DNA from: CAYOBW01 sp964402115
Lineage (GTDB): Bacteria > Verrucomicrobiota > Kiritimatiellia > UBA8416 > CAYOBW01
Length of the DNA: 15,477 bases
Assembly (NCBI GenBank): GCA_964402115.1
Contig: CAYOBW010000168.1
Span: 1 to 15,477 of the forward strand
Direction of reading: 5' to 3'
The position numbers were made by a program, and so were the translations under genes. Shown piece after piece: positions 1 to 7,964 of this stretch (position 1 is the stretch's first letter; each line of letters begins with the position of its first letter). A model generated the notes under the pieces. It did not search any database, was not told the DNA's origin, and saw only the letters and a program-made list of their open reading frames with translations.

Positions 1-14
1 CTGCCCGGAGGGGG

Positions 15-83
15 CCGCTAAAGCCGGGACTCCAAACGGGTTTCCAGCGCGTTTACGACGTTTGGAGTCCCGCCTTCAGGCGG
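15..83. repeat. Palindromic intergenic element downstream of the operon
   Basis: Two arms face each other. The 14-base core at 25-38 (CGGGACTCCAAACG) is the exact reverse complement of 59-72. Imperfect pairing extends outward to about 15 on the left and 83 on the right. The right flank also forms its own small hairpin, CCGCC-TTCA-GGCGG at 70-83. The 20-base centre (39-58) is unpaired. The element begins 11 bases after the stop of the acetyltransferase gene at the end of the operon. No T-run follows either arm, so it is not a textbook intrinsic terminator, although such a hairpin could stabilise the mRNA 3' end or halt transcription. Its form resembles dispersed REP/MITE-like elements I associate with Verrucomicrobiota-type genomes. 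Only one copy is in this window, so the dispersed nature is not shown here. Confidence 0.6.
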
Positions 84-94
84 TCTTCGGCAAG

Positions 95-817
95 TTATTG
101 CGAACTGCTGGCCCCGCGCTGGCCGATGACCCTGGCCGGGACGCCGCCCACGACCGCGCCGGGGGGGACGTCGCGCGTGACGACGGCGCCGGCGGCCACC
201 ACGGCGCCGGCGCCGACCGTGACGCCGGCCAGCACCGTGCTGTTGGCGCCCAGCCACACGTCGTCCTCGATGCGGATGAACGAGCGCGTGACGCCCTGCA
301 CCTTGATCGGCAGGTCGTGGCGATCGAAGCGGTGATTCTCGGCGAGCAGGTTCACGCGCGGACCCATCATGACGCGACGGCCCAGCTCGATGTAGCCGGA
401 GCAACCGATGTAGGCGTAGGGGCCGATATTGGAGTAATCGCCCATGAGCAGCCCCTCGCCGGGCTCGTCGAGCAGGATGTTCGTGGGGCGGATCGAGGCA
501 AAGCGCCCGACCGTGCAGCGCGCGCCGAACACGAGGCCACGCTTCGTGAAGCCGACCAGCTCGCACCCCTCCTCGAGGTTGAGCGCCGGGCCTGCGCTGA
601 TATGCCACGGGTGGTGGATGACCACGCGCGGGCCGCACAGCACGAGACCGGGCGCGCGCTTCAGCCGCAGCTTCCAGTACCACCCGCGCAGGATGCGCCC
701 GACCAGCGTGCAGCCGAAGGAAGCCAGCTCGCGCCCGCCCCAGGCCGCCAGCGCGTCCGGGTTGTCCATGTGTTTCAACCGCGCCAGCCGCCGCTGGATG
801 CCCCGCACCTTGCTCAT
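95..817 (-). CDS. Left-handed beta-helix (hexapeptide) O-acetyltransferase
   Basis: The 240-residue product is probably a cytoplasmic acetyl-CoA-dependent O-acetyltransferase acting on a sugar of the exported polysaccharide. The C-terminal half shows hexapeptide-repeat periodicity, with isoleucine/valine/leucine every six residues from about 77 to 150 and again from 180 to 215. The family-typical end GGVPARVIG lies at 224-232. His162 in ENHRFD (160-165) is the likely catalytic histidine, as in WcaF/maltose acetyltransferase-like enzymes. The first 60 residues are basic and specific to this protein. The ATG at 817 was chosen because it overlaps the glycosyltransferase stop as ATGA and has GGAGG eight bases upstream, inside the preceding gene. 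It is the last gene of the operon. The acceptor sugar cannot be deduced. Serine acetyltransferase is less likely because its typical N-terminal helical domain is absent. Confidence 0.85.
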   Translation of the reverse strand: MSKVRGIQRRLARLKHMDNPDALAAWGGRELASFGCTLVGRILRGWYWKLRLKRAPGLVLCGPRVVIHHPWHISAGPALNLEEGCELVGFTKRGLVFGARCTVGRFASIRPTNILLDEPGEGLLMGDYSNIGPYAYIGCSGYIELGRRVMMGPRVNLLAENHRFDRHDLPIKVQGVTRSFIRIEDDVWLGANSTVLAGVTVGAGAVVAAGAVVTRDVPPGAVVGGVPARVIGQRGASSSQ

Positions 818-1779
818 GCCGTCTCCCTCCGCTCCATGCGCATCACCGTGTAGCCGAAGAGCGCCTGCATGACGGCCGGACGCCGAGCCAGCGGGAACGC
901 CGGCCAAGCCTGGCCGAGCAGGCAGCGGACGCGGTCTATCCACGAAACGTCCCTCGCCAGCATCAGTCGCCGCAACGCCAACCGCACGGCGAAAGACCGA
1001 CGTTCCTGCAACTCCAGCAGGCGACCCAGAATCTCGATGTGCCGACGTCCGGCCGCGATGCGCGAGAGGGCCGGTCGAGAGGGGGTTATGGCCCGTTCAC
1101 GAATGAACGCCAGGAGCGCGTCATAGGCGGCAAGCCCCCGCGCGTAGGTGAGCGGGTAGTCGCGTGTGGTGTTGTGTTCATGGATGCCGATAACCGTTCC
1201 CGTCTTTTCCACAAACGCAAGCCTGGCTCCCAGCAAAATGGCTTTCCAAAAGAAAAGCGCATCCTCGGCGATTTCCAGTTCGGGCGGGAACTCGATGACG
1301 CGATCGCGAAACCAGTTCCGGTCAATCATGGCCGCCTGGATGGCGATTTGAAAGCGGTAGAAGTGGTCGAACGGACGGTTACGGCCGCGGCGACGCGACA
1401 CCCTGCCGTTCTCACGCGCCGTGAGATAGGGCAGCTCAATCCCGCAGTGGACGATCTCCGCACCGGTGCGGCGTGCAAGGTGCGCGAGGGTCTCGATGTG
1501 GTGGGGTAGAAACCGGTCGTCCGCATCGAGAAAAGCCACGTAGTCACCACAGGCGGCATCCATGCCACGGTTGCGCGCGGTTGACCGACCCGCGTTCGCC
1601 TGCGTCAGAACGACGATACGACTGCCGTAGGCGGCAAGGATCCTGGCTGTGTCGTCCGTGGATCCGTCGTTGACCACGATGATTTCGCTGGGCGGCTGGC
1701 TCTGTTTGAGCACGCTCTCAAGGCACGGCCCGATGAAAGCCGCACCGTTGTACACGGCGATGACGACGCTGATAGTCAT
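814..1779 (-). CDS. GT2 family glycosyltransferase
   Basis: This 321-residue inverting GT-A glycosyltransferase probably adds one sugar from a nucleotide donor to the lipid-linked repeat unit on the cytoplasmic face. Visible motifs are the opening strand SVVIAVYNG (4-12), the nucleotide-binding VVNDGSTDDT (35-44), NAGRSTARNRG (62-72) and the metal-binding DADD (85-88). A probable catalytic ED pair follows at 172-173. No membrane segment is evident. The ATG at 1779 sits one base after the stop of the upstream glycosyltransferase and begins exactly at the family's first strand. An in-frame ATG at 1794 would add only MPGPD. Neither has a strong ribosome-binding site, which fits translational coupling. 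Its own stop overlaps the acetyltransferase start by four bases. Donor and acceptor cannot be read from the sequence. Confidence 0.92.
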   Translation of the reverse strand: MTISVVIAVYNGAAFIGPCLESVLKQSQPPSEIIVVNDGSTDDTARILAAYGSRIVVLTQANAGRSTARNRGMDAACGDYVAFLDADDRFLPHHIETLAHLARRTGAEIVHCGIELPYLTARENGRVSRRRGRNRPFDHFYRFQIAIQAAMIDRNWFRDRVIEFPPELEIAEDALFFWKAILLGARLAFVEKTGTVIGIHEHNTTRDYPLTYARGLAAYDALLAFIRERAITPSRPALSRIAAGRRHIEILGRLLELQERRSFAVRLALRRLMLARDVSWIDRVRCLLGQAWPAFPLARRPAVMQALFGYTVMRMERRETA

Positions 1780-1780
1780 G

Positions 1781-2929
1781 TCAGGCCCCGGCATGTATCC
1801 GTGATTCCAGGACCGCGGTTGCCGCCGCATCGAAATCGTGGGCGAGCCGGTCCCAGCCGTGCGCCTCGGCAATGGCACGCCGGCGAGCCTGCGTTGCACG
1901 GTTGTCGTTAAGCGCCAGACGCAAGCCGTCGGCGAATGTCGCCGCGTTGTCCGCCAACGTCAAAACGCCCGGCGCCTCGAACGGTGACAGCACGTGCATC
2001 CGCGTGGACACCGTGGGCAAGTCGCAAGCGACGTACTCGTAGAACTTGAGTGGATTCACATGGAGCGTCAATTCGTCGATTTTGAAAGGGATCATGCCTG
2101 CGTCGCAGTGCCATAGGTAGGCGGGCAGATCCTGCCACCGCTTGTGGCCGAGATAGTACACATTCGCGGGCAAGGGCGGAGGCGGCACGAGGAAGAATCC
2201 CAGGAGCACGAAAGAGACCCGCGGAAACAGCTGCGCCTGCGCGCTCAGCAAAGCGAAATCGAACCAGTCGGTCAACGCGCCGACATAGACCACGCGAGGG
2301 TGCGGCAAACGCGCCAGATCGGCCGGTTCCGACGCATCACGGCTGCCGAGGTAGTGCTTGAGATCGACGCCGTTGCCGATGACGGTCAACCGTGCGGCGG
2401 CACCATGCCGCGCAGCCAGTTCCGCACTCGTGGCCACGACGCTATCCGCGCGGAGGGTCAGCGCCTGATCGCACGTTTCAACCCATGCGCGCTGCCGGCG
2501 CAGTTCAGGATAGGCCGAGAAGACGTCGATCACATCGTACAGCACGGGTTCCCCGGTGACAAGGAGGTCCCGATCGCAGGGGTTATACGCCACTTGGACA
2601 TAGGGACCGGACGCGAAGTGCAAACGGGCGGCCCGGTGTAAACGGGTCCGAACCAACCGACGGCCCAGCCGTCCCATGCAAGGGCTTCTCACCAGCAAGG
2701 GCAGCGTCAGCGGCGGATCGTGAACGACGAGCCGCGCTGCCTGGTCCTCCGTTCGACTGGCGCCGCAGCAGACACGGGCAAACGCCTGAAGGGGATCGCT
2801 GCGGAAGGCCGTTGTCATCGTCTGCAAGGGATTGACGTAGAATACATTCCAGCCATTCCGAGCCAGCCGCAGGGCAAAGTGCTGCCGCCGGAACCAGTGC
2901 GGAGACTCCCACGGCGACGTCGAAAACAT
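1781..2929 (-). CDS. TuaH-like glycosyltransferase (GT-B fold)
   Basis: The 382-residue product resembles the TuaH-like group of GT-B glycosyltransferases that occur in teichuronic acid and exopolysaccharide loci. Supporting stretches are SPWESPHWFRRQHFA near the start (5-19), LYDVIDVFSAYPEL (130-143), RADSVVATSAEL (160-171), VVYVGALTDWFDFALL (213-228), NVYYLGHKRWQDLPAYL (256-272), GMIPFKID (278-285) and NPLKFYEYVACDLPTVST (292-309). The last two form the donor-binding C-terminal domain. No signal peptide or membrane span is seen, so it is probably a soluble or peripheral cytoplasmic enzyme. The ATG at 2929 lies 10 bases after the heparinase-like gene's stop and has AGGA eight bases upstream. 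Longer in-frame starts would run through the preceding gene. The sugar transferred is unknown. Confidence 0.85.
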   Translation of the reverse strand: MFSTSPWESPHWFRRQHFALRLARNGWNVFYVNPLQTMTTAFRSDPLQAFARVCCGASRTEDQAARLVVHDPPLTLPLLVRSPCMGRLGRRLVRTRLHRAARLHFASGPYVQVAYNPCDRDLLVTGEPVLYDVIDVFSAYPELRRQRAWVETCDQALTLRADSVVATSAELAARHGAAARLTVIGNGVDLKHYLGSRDASEPADLARLPHPRVVYVGALTDWFDFALLSAQAQLFPRVSFVLLGFFLVPPPPLPANVYYLGHKRWQDLPAYLWHCDAGMIPFKIDELTLHVNPLKFYEYVACDLPTVSTRMHVLSPFEAPGVLTLADNAATFADGLRLALNDNRATQARRRAIAEAHGWDRLAHDFDAAATAVLESRIHAGA

Positions 2930-2939
2930 GAGCAAGTTC

Positions 2940-4919
2940 CTAGCCAAGGCGCACCTCCAGCGTCGTCGTACACACCGGACGGAACATGGCGGTGCGCAGC
3001 GCGCGCGTCGTGCCGCATTGGCCGAAGCGGTCCGAGTAGCGCACCGCGGCCATTTCCCAGTCGCCCGCATCCGTCACAAGCGTCAGCGTCGCGCCGCCGC
3101 GCCGCACGCGACAGGTGCCGCCGCGGCACTGCACGAGCTGCACGTCGGGATGCAACACCCACTGCACGCGCGCCCCCTCCAGGATGCGATTGAAACGGTC
3201 CTCGACTGAAAAGCCCCCGCTCCGGGGCCGTACGCGGCGCTCGTGCGCAATGCCGCCGTAGCGCGCCTCCATGTGCAGCTCGCCGCCGTCCACGCGCGCC
3301 CGCGCCTGCCAGATGCCTTCGAGATGAAACAACCCGTTCACGCCCGGCAGCCAGCTCGCCGGCTCACGGCCAGGGAAGGCGCAGCCATGCGCGCTGGCGC
3401 TCCGCAGCCGGTTGCGCAGCCCGGGGTCGGCCGTGTAGCAACCGGTGCCGGGGTCGACAAGGACCTCCCGGCCGTCGAGACTGAGCAGCACCTCGTTGAC
3501 ATGGGCATGGTCGTGGGCTCCCAGGCCATCCGAACCGACCGGTCCGCAGACCGCCAGCAGCTCCACGCCGGGTGCGCGCCAGATATGCCACCCCGCACTC
3601 GGGTAGACCAGCCAGTCGCTGCCGCCCGCCAACCCGGCGCTGCCGGCGGATGGCCCGCGGCCGGACACCCCCAGCAACGTCAACACGGCTTGCAGCGACA
3701 GCGCCCCGGCGCCGGGCTGCGCGTTGAGGCTGGCTTCGGCGGCGGCCAGGAACGGGCGGATGTCACGCGGTTCCGCCGTGTACTCCAGGCCGACGCAGCA
3801 GACGATTTCCGAATCGTTGTCCCCGATCTGCGGCAGGATGCCGCCGGCGTTGGCCAGGCCGGACAGCACACGCAGCATCGCCCGTAGCCGCTCCTCGCAG
3901 GCCGGCGGGAAGTCGCCGCGCCCCGCGGCGCGGGCCAGGAAGACGGGCAGCAGAAACAGCTCGGCGACGAAGCGGTGGTAGTGGCTGCTGAATTCGCGGT
4001 GCACGCCGTCGGGGCGGAGCTGCGTCCGGCAGGCGCGCGCCAGGCGCGCGGCGGCCCAGGCGCGCAGCGCAGGCGCCCCGGGCAGGCCCTCGAACACGAG
4101 GCCCAGCACGTAGAGGCCCGTGAGGTTGGCGACGTAGTGGTTCGACCGCAGGCCCAGGTCTTCGAGCCGAGTCCAGACGAAGTTGCCGTGCGCCACGAGC
4201 CCCCGCTGCAGCCGCTCCTGAAGATCCGCGGGGGCCCGGCCCACCTGCTCGCGCAGGAGGAGCAGGATCAGCGCCCAGCTCACGGTGCGCAGCGCCACTT
4301 CCATGGGGCTCCACCAGTTGGGCCCCTCGCCCGCGGGGTTCTGGAGCAGCCAGCCGTCCAGCTCGCGCAGCACACTCGCCGCCGAACCCTCCGCGCCCGT
4401 CGCGGCGGCCTGCGCGGCGGCCAGCAGCAGGTGGTGCGCGCAAGAGAGTTTCCAGACGCGCTTGATGTCGCCGCCCGTGTGCTGGTCAAACCCCTGGGAG
4501 GGATCGAAACGCCGGCCCGTGGCGGGATCCGCCTGCCAGTCCACGCGCGGCCCCAGGTCGTAGCGCGTGCCGTAGAGCCACACGCGGTGCGCAAGGATGT
4601 CAGCCACGGGATAGTCCGCAAGGGGCGCGGCAGCACCGCGCGGGAGATCGTGGACGATCCCGAGCGGCCCCCAGGCGGCGGAGAGGCTGGCAGCCGGTGC
4701 GAGCGGCGGATGGCGGGCGCGCCACCAGGCGCGGCCGCGAACCGCCCTTTGGGCCACGCCCAGGGCAACCCGCAGGCCGGCCAGGTAGAGCCGCCGCGAA
4801 GGCGGCAGCGCAGCGGGCCGGGCCGCGGCTGACGGGCGCGACGGGCCGCCCCCGGCGGAGCCGGCCGCCGGACTGGCAGGCATCAGGAGGGTTGTGGACT
4901 CTGTGCGGGAAGCGGCCAT
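2940..4919 (-). CDS. Heparinase II/III-like polysaccharide lyase-family protein
   Basis: The 659-residue product has the two-part architecture of heparinase II/III-family proteins: an alpha-barrel N-terminal region (about 100-400) followed by a beta-sandwich C-terminal domain (about 430-650). Recognisable stretches, counted from the chosen ATG, are GGDIKRVWK (149-157), NHYVANL (260-266), GVHREFSSHYHRF (305-317), PQIGDNDSE (363-371), HDHAHVNEV (469-477) and VDPGTGCY (488-495). The conserved Asn/His/Tyr positions fit a lyase- or epimerase-type mechanism on uronic-acid polymers. Within biosynthetic clusters such proteins may trim, release or epimerise the product. The first 40 or so residues are Ala/Pro/Ser-rich and show no convincing signal peptide. 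Start choice is uncertain: ATG 4919 is 10 bases after the previous stop, ATG 4883 is an alternative, and neither has a clear ribosome-binding site. Confidence 0.85.
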   Translation of the reverse strand: MAASRTESTTLLMPASPAAGSAGGGPSRPSAAARPAALPPSRRLYLAGLRVALGVAQRAVRGRAWWRARHPPLAPAASLSAAWGPLGIVHDLPRGAAAPLADYPVADILAHRVWLYGTRYDLGPRVDWQADPATGRRFDPSQGFDQHTGGDIKRVWKLSCAHHLLLAAAQAAATGAEGSAASVLRELDGWLLQNPAGEGPNWWSPMEVALRTVSWALILLLLREQVGRAPADLQERLQRGLVAHGNFVWTRLEDLGLRSNHYVANLTGLYVLGLVFEGLPGAPALRAWAAARLARACRTQLRPDGVHREFSSHYHRFVAELFLLPVFLARAAGRGDFPPACEERLRAMLRVLSGLANAGGILPQIGDNDSEIVCCVGLEYTAEPRDIRPFLAAAEASLNAQPGAGALSLQAVLTLLGVSGRGPSAGSAGLAGGSDWLVYPSAGWHIWRAPGVELLAVCGPVGSDGLGAHDHAHVNEVLLSLDGREVLVDPGTGCYTADPGLRNRLRSASAHGCAFPGREPASWLPGVNGLFHLEGIWQARARVDGGELHMEARYGGIAHERRVRPRSGGFSVEDRFNRILEGARVQWVLHPDVQLVQCRGGTCRVRRGGATLTLVTDAGDWEMAAVRYSDRFGQCGTTRALRTAMFRPVCTTTLEVRLG

Positions 4920-4929
4920 GGGCGGCAGG

Positions 4930-6465
4930 CTAGACGGGCGAAGGGGGAGCCAGGGGTGGCGCCTCGGACACGTCCGTGTCCGCCGACTCCACCTCGGCCT
5001 CGACCAGGAGGTACCGATCGACCACATGCGTCAGGGCCAGCGCCAGGAACAGCGTCGTGGCCACCGTGCCGCCGCTCAAGATGCCGGAGATGAGCGTGAA
5101 CACAAGCCAGACAGCCAGCAGGTGGACGGTGACATGCAGGTCATGCCCAATAGCCATGTGCAGCGCAAGGCGCACGGTATGGCGGGTACGCTGGATGACG
5201 TACCAGGCGAAAAGCAAGCCGGCCGGAATGCCGAACGAAAGGAACGGCGCCAGAAACAGGTTGTGCGTGGCGCCGGCATCCAGTTCGCCCTCGGTCACCG
5301 TGTAGAGTCGCGAAGCGTAATAGGTTACGTTACGCTGCACGTACTCCGAGTAGCGGCCGGAGAAACCGCGGCCGAGCCACTTGTGCTCGCGAATGGACTC
5401 CAGCGCGCGGCCCCAGAGCATCTTGCGCCACTCCAGCGTCTCGCTCGACAGGTAGGGGTTGTCGGCCATGCTGTAAGTGTTCTGACCCATGACCTTGACG
5501 CTCAGCGCGCGCACGACGGGGGCCAGCGGCGAGCTTTGGCTGACCCGGATATTGGCGACGTAAAGAATGGCGACCGCCAGCAGACCCACGGCCATGGCGG
5601 TCTGCAACCACCAGCGCTTGATGAGCATGATGTACAGGAGCGTGCCGGCGGCCGCCATGGCGAGGGCGCGCGTGCCGGTGAGAAGCAGCCCCACGCCGCC
5701 GATCCCCAGCGCCAGTATGTACCAGACGGGCCGCGGACCCGGCCGGTCGCGGGGTTCGAGGAACAGCAGGGTCGAGGCGGCGACGAATAGGCAGGTGGAT
5801 GAAAGCGTCAACAGGCTGAAGCGGCCCTCGACCAGGTAGAGCATCTGTGGCGTCGTGAAGAGCAGGCTCTGAATGCGCTCGTCGGGGATCCAGACAGCGA
5901 TCAGACGCACCAGCGTGGCGACCAGGCTCACGCCGAGGAAGTAGCGCGGGAAAGCGACCAGCGTAGCGCGGTCGAAGCAGGCAGGCAGGATCAAGTAGGG
6001 CACGAAGCCGGCGAAGAACTGGAAGTACGCCCGGAACCCGGAGCCGGACCCCACGCCGAAGGTCGGCAGCGCCGGATCGCGCGCGTAGTGAGCCACCGCG
6101 ATCGCGACGTAGGCCAGCCACGGCAGCGCCGCCATGCCCGGCGGGAACAGCGGCTCCTTGCGGAACAGCACGCGCACGAGGTGGGCGGCGGCGCAGACGC
6201 AGTAGTACAGGTACACGGTGCTCACCGACGTCATGCCGAAGAAGTACTGCAAGTCGAGCACGAGCACGACGAACAGGATGCGGCCGGCCAGCACGGGCCG
6301 GACGAGGACCGTGGCGAAGAGCACGGGCAACACGATGAAGATCGCGAACACCCGAACGACAGCGTACAGCGACATGCTGACGCCGAGCATCATGGAGAGC
6401 ACTTTCAACACGAACAGCACCAGCAGGGTGCCGCACAGAATCAGGATCGCTTTTTCGCGCGTCAT
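4930..6465 (-). CDS. O-antigen ligase/polymerase-like membrane protein (second Wzy/WaaL-type)
   Basis: This 511-residue polytopic inner-membrane protein has roughly ten to twelve hydrophobic segments from residue 5 to about 485 and a charged soluble tail rich in Glu/Asp and then Pro (488-511). The main periplasmic loop lies around 305-400. Motifs typical of the Wzy_C/O-antigen-ligase superfamily are LTGTRAL (262-268), EWRKMLW (345-351) and THNLFLAPFLSFGIPAG (400-416), where the His-Asn pair is characteristic. The likely role is polymerising undecaprenyl-linked repeat units or transferring glycan to an acceptor in the periplasm. It lies 35 bases after the flippase gene and 10 bases before the heparinase-like gene. 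It is the second protein of this superfamily in the operon, and sequence alone does not tell polymerase from ligase. Confidence 0.82.
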   Translation of the reverse strand: MTREKAILILCGTLLVLFVLKVLSMMLGVSMSLYAVVRVFAIFIVLPVLFATVLVRPVLAGRILFVVLVLDLQYFFGMTSVSTVYLYYCVCAAAHLVRVLFRKEPLFPPGMAALPWLAYVAIAVAHYARDPALPTFGVGSGSGFRAYFQFFAGFVPYLILPACFDRATLVAFPRYFLGVSLVATLVRLIAVWIPDERIQSLLFTTPQMLYLVEGRFSLLTLSSTCLFVAASTLLFLEPRDRPGPRPVWYILALGIGGVGLLLTGTRALAMAAAGTLLYIMLIKRWWLQTAMAVGLLAVAILYVANIRVSQSSPLAPVVRALSVKVMGQNTYSMADNPYLSSETLEWRKMLWGRALESIREHKWLGRGFSGRYSEYVQRNVTYYASRLYTVTEGELDAGATHNLFLAPFLSFGIPAGLLFAWYVIQRTRHTVRLALHMAIGHDLHVTVHLLAVWLVFTLISGILSGGTVATTLFLALALTHVVDRYLLVEAEVESADTDVSEAPPLAPPSPV

Positions 6466-6500
6466 GTTATCCGCTTCCCATCCTCACGCCCGCCGGCGGT

Positions 6501-7964
6501 TCAGCCCCCGGCACGCCACCACGCCCAGGCGGCCCGCCATTCCGCGCCGCGCACTTCCCGCACCATAAGGAGTACAAGCCCGTAGATCAAGCCTCCGGCT
6601 GCCACCCCCACGACGAGCCGCAGCGCGGCCGGCCACGGGGGCAGCGCCGCCAGCAGCCCGACCACCCCCGCCCCCATCGCCGCCGCGGCCACGGTAATGC
6701 GTGCCAGCGCAGCGGCCGGGAAGCGCCAGGGCAGCAGCGGTCGCGCCAGCGGCACGGTCAGGGCCAGCAGCACGGCATAGGCCAGCAGCGTGGTCACCGC
6801 CGCGGCCGGGTAGCCCCAGCGCGGCACAAGCAACAGGTTCAACCCCAGGTTCAACACCCCCGCGGCGCCGATCGTCAGCATCACGGGACCGGTGCGGCGC
6901 CGCAGCACGAAGCCGAACTGGAAGATCTGTTGCACGCCCTGCAACAACACGCCGGCGGCCACCCAGCCGACAATCCGGCTGCCCTCCCGGTAGGCCGCGC
7001 CCGTAAGCAGTTCCAGCAGGGGGCCGGCCAGCACGGTCAGCCCGACCGCCGCCGGCACGCCGAGCAGCAGCAGGCCGCGCATGACCCGCGTCACGAGTGC
7101 GCCGGCCGCGGCGGGACCGTCCTGCTCCCAGGCGCGCACCACCAGCGGACCGGCCGCCAGCGTGAAGAGCGCGACCAGCAGCGCGACCGTGTTGTCGGCC
7201 ACGTTGTAGCTCGCGGCGTAGATGCCCACCTCCGCGTCGCCGCGGTAGCCGCGGATCACGTAGCGGTCGGAGAGCCGCAGCACCCAGGCAGCGACGTTGC
7301 CCGCCACCAGCGGCAGGCTGTAGACCAGCCACTCACGCGCGGCGGGCGCCAGCCGCCGGCCGGGGGCAACGGCGGCGCCCAGCACCGGCGGACCGAGCAC
7401 GAGCAGCGCCACAAGCAGGCTCAGCGCCGCCCCCAGCAGCAGGCTCTCCACACCCGCGCCCAGCCACCACACCGGCACGAGGCCCAGCAGCAGCGCGCCC
7501 GCGCTGCGCCAGATGGTCGTCAGGCCGTAGAGCCCCAGCCGCCGGCGCGTGCGCAGGACGTGCTGCAGGACGGCGAAGATGACGGTCAGCAGCACGACGA
7601 CGAGCCCGTACCACCAGAGGACGCGGTTGACGGGCGCCAGCCTGCCCTGCACCGCCAGCAGCGCGCCGGCCAGCAGCAGGCCCGCCGCGAGCACGGAGAA
7701 CGCGGTCAGGCGGTTGACGATACCCAGGAACAGCCGCTCTTCGCCCCGCTGCGCATACGCCGGCTGGAAGCGGATCACCGCCATCGGCAGCCAGGCCAGC
7801 ACGGTTGTCGCCACGGCCACCGCGGCCAGGACCAGGCTGTACGCGCCGTAGGCGTCGGGGAGGAACAGGCGGGTCAGGATGGGCGTGGACACGAAGCCCA
7901 CCAGGCCGGGCACGATTTGCGCCGGCAGGTAGCCCGCCAGATCCTTGAGCAAGTCCTTACTCAC
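6501..7964 (-). CDS. Wzx-type polysaccharide flippase (MOP superfamily)
   Basis: The 487-residue integral membrane protein has about 12-14 hydrophobic helices and the length and layout of polysaccharide-biosynthesis flippases, which move lipid-linked repeat units across the inner membrane. Useful landmarks are the N-terminal amphipathic helix followed by VGFVSTPILTRLFLP (22-36), LSDRYVIRGY in the middle and VLNLGLNLLLVPRWG in the second half. Both match recurrent Wzx patterns. The start chosen is a GTG at 7964-7962. It overlaps the end of the CapA-like gene by eight bases, and the protein from there begins with the family's usual N terminus. There is no good ATG nearby, and the upstream ribosome-binding site is weak (GGCGGG), so translation is probably coupled to the CapA-like gene. 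The substrate is not deducible. Confidence 0.9.
   Translation of the reverse strand: MSKDLLKDLAGYLPAQIVPGLVGFVSTPILTRLFLPDAYGAYSLVLAAVAVATTVLAWLPMAVIRFQPAYAQRGEERLFLGIVNRLTAFSVLAAGLLLAGALLAVQGRLAPVNRVLWWYGLVVVLLTVIFAVLQHVLRTRRRLGLYGLTTIWRSAGALLLGLVPVWWLGAGVESLLLGAALSLLVALLVLGPPVLGAAVAPGRRLAPAAREWLVYSLPLVAGNVAAWVLRLSDRYVIRGYRGDAEVGIYAASYNVADNTVALLVALFTLAAGPLVVRAWEQDGPAAAGALVTRVMRGLLLLGVPAAVGLTVLAGPLLELLTGAAYREGSRIVGWVAAGVLLQGVQQIFQFGFVLRRRTGPVMLTIGAAGVLNLGLNLLLVPRWGYPAAAVTTLLAYAVLLALTVPLARPLLPWRFPAAALARITVAAAAMGAGVVGLLAALPPWPAALRLVVGVAAGGLIYGLVLLMVREVRGAEWRAAWAWWRAGG

Noticed and set aside
15..83. Intrinsic terminator for the operon
   Set aside because: The hairpin is strong, but neither strand has a T-run after the stem and the central loop is 20 bases. 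It is listed as a repeat instead.
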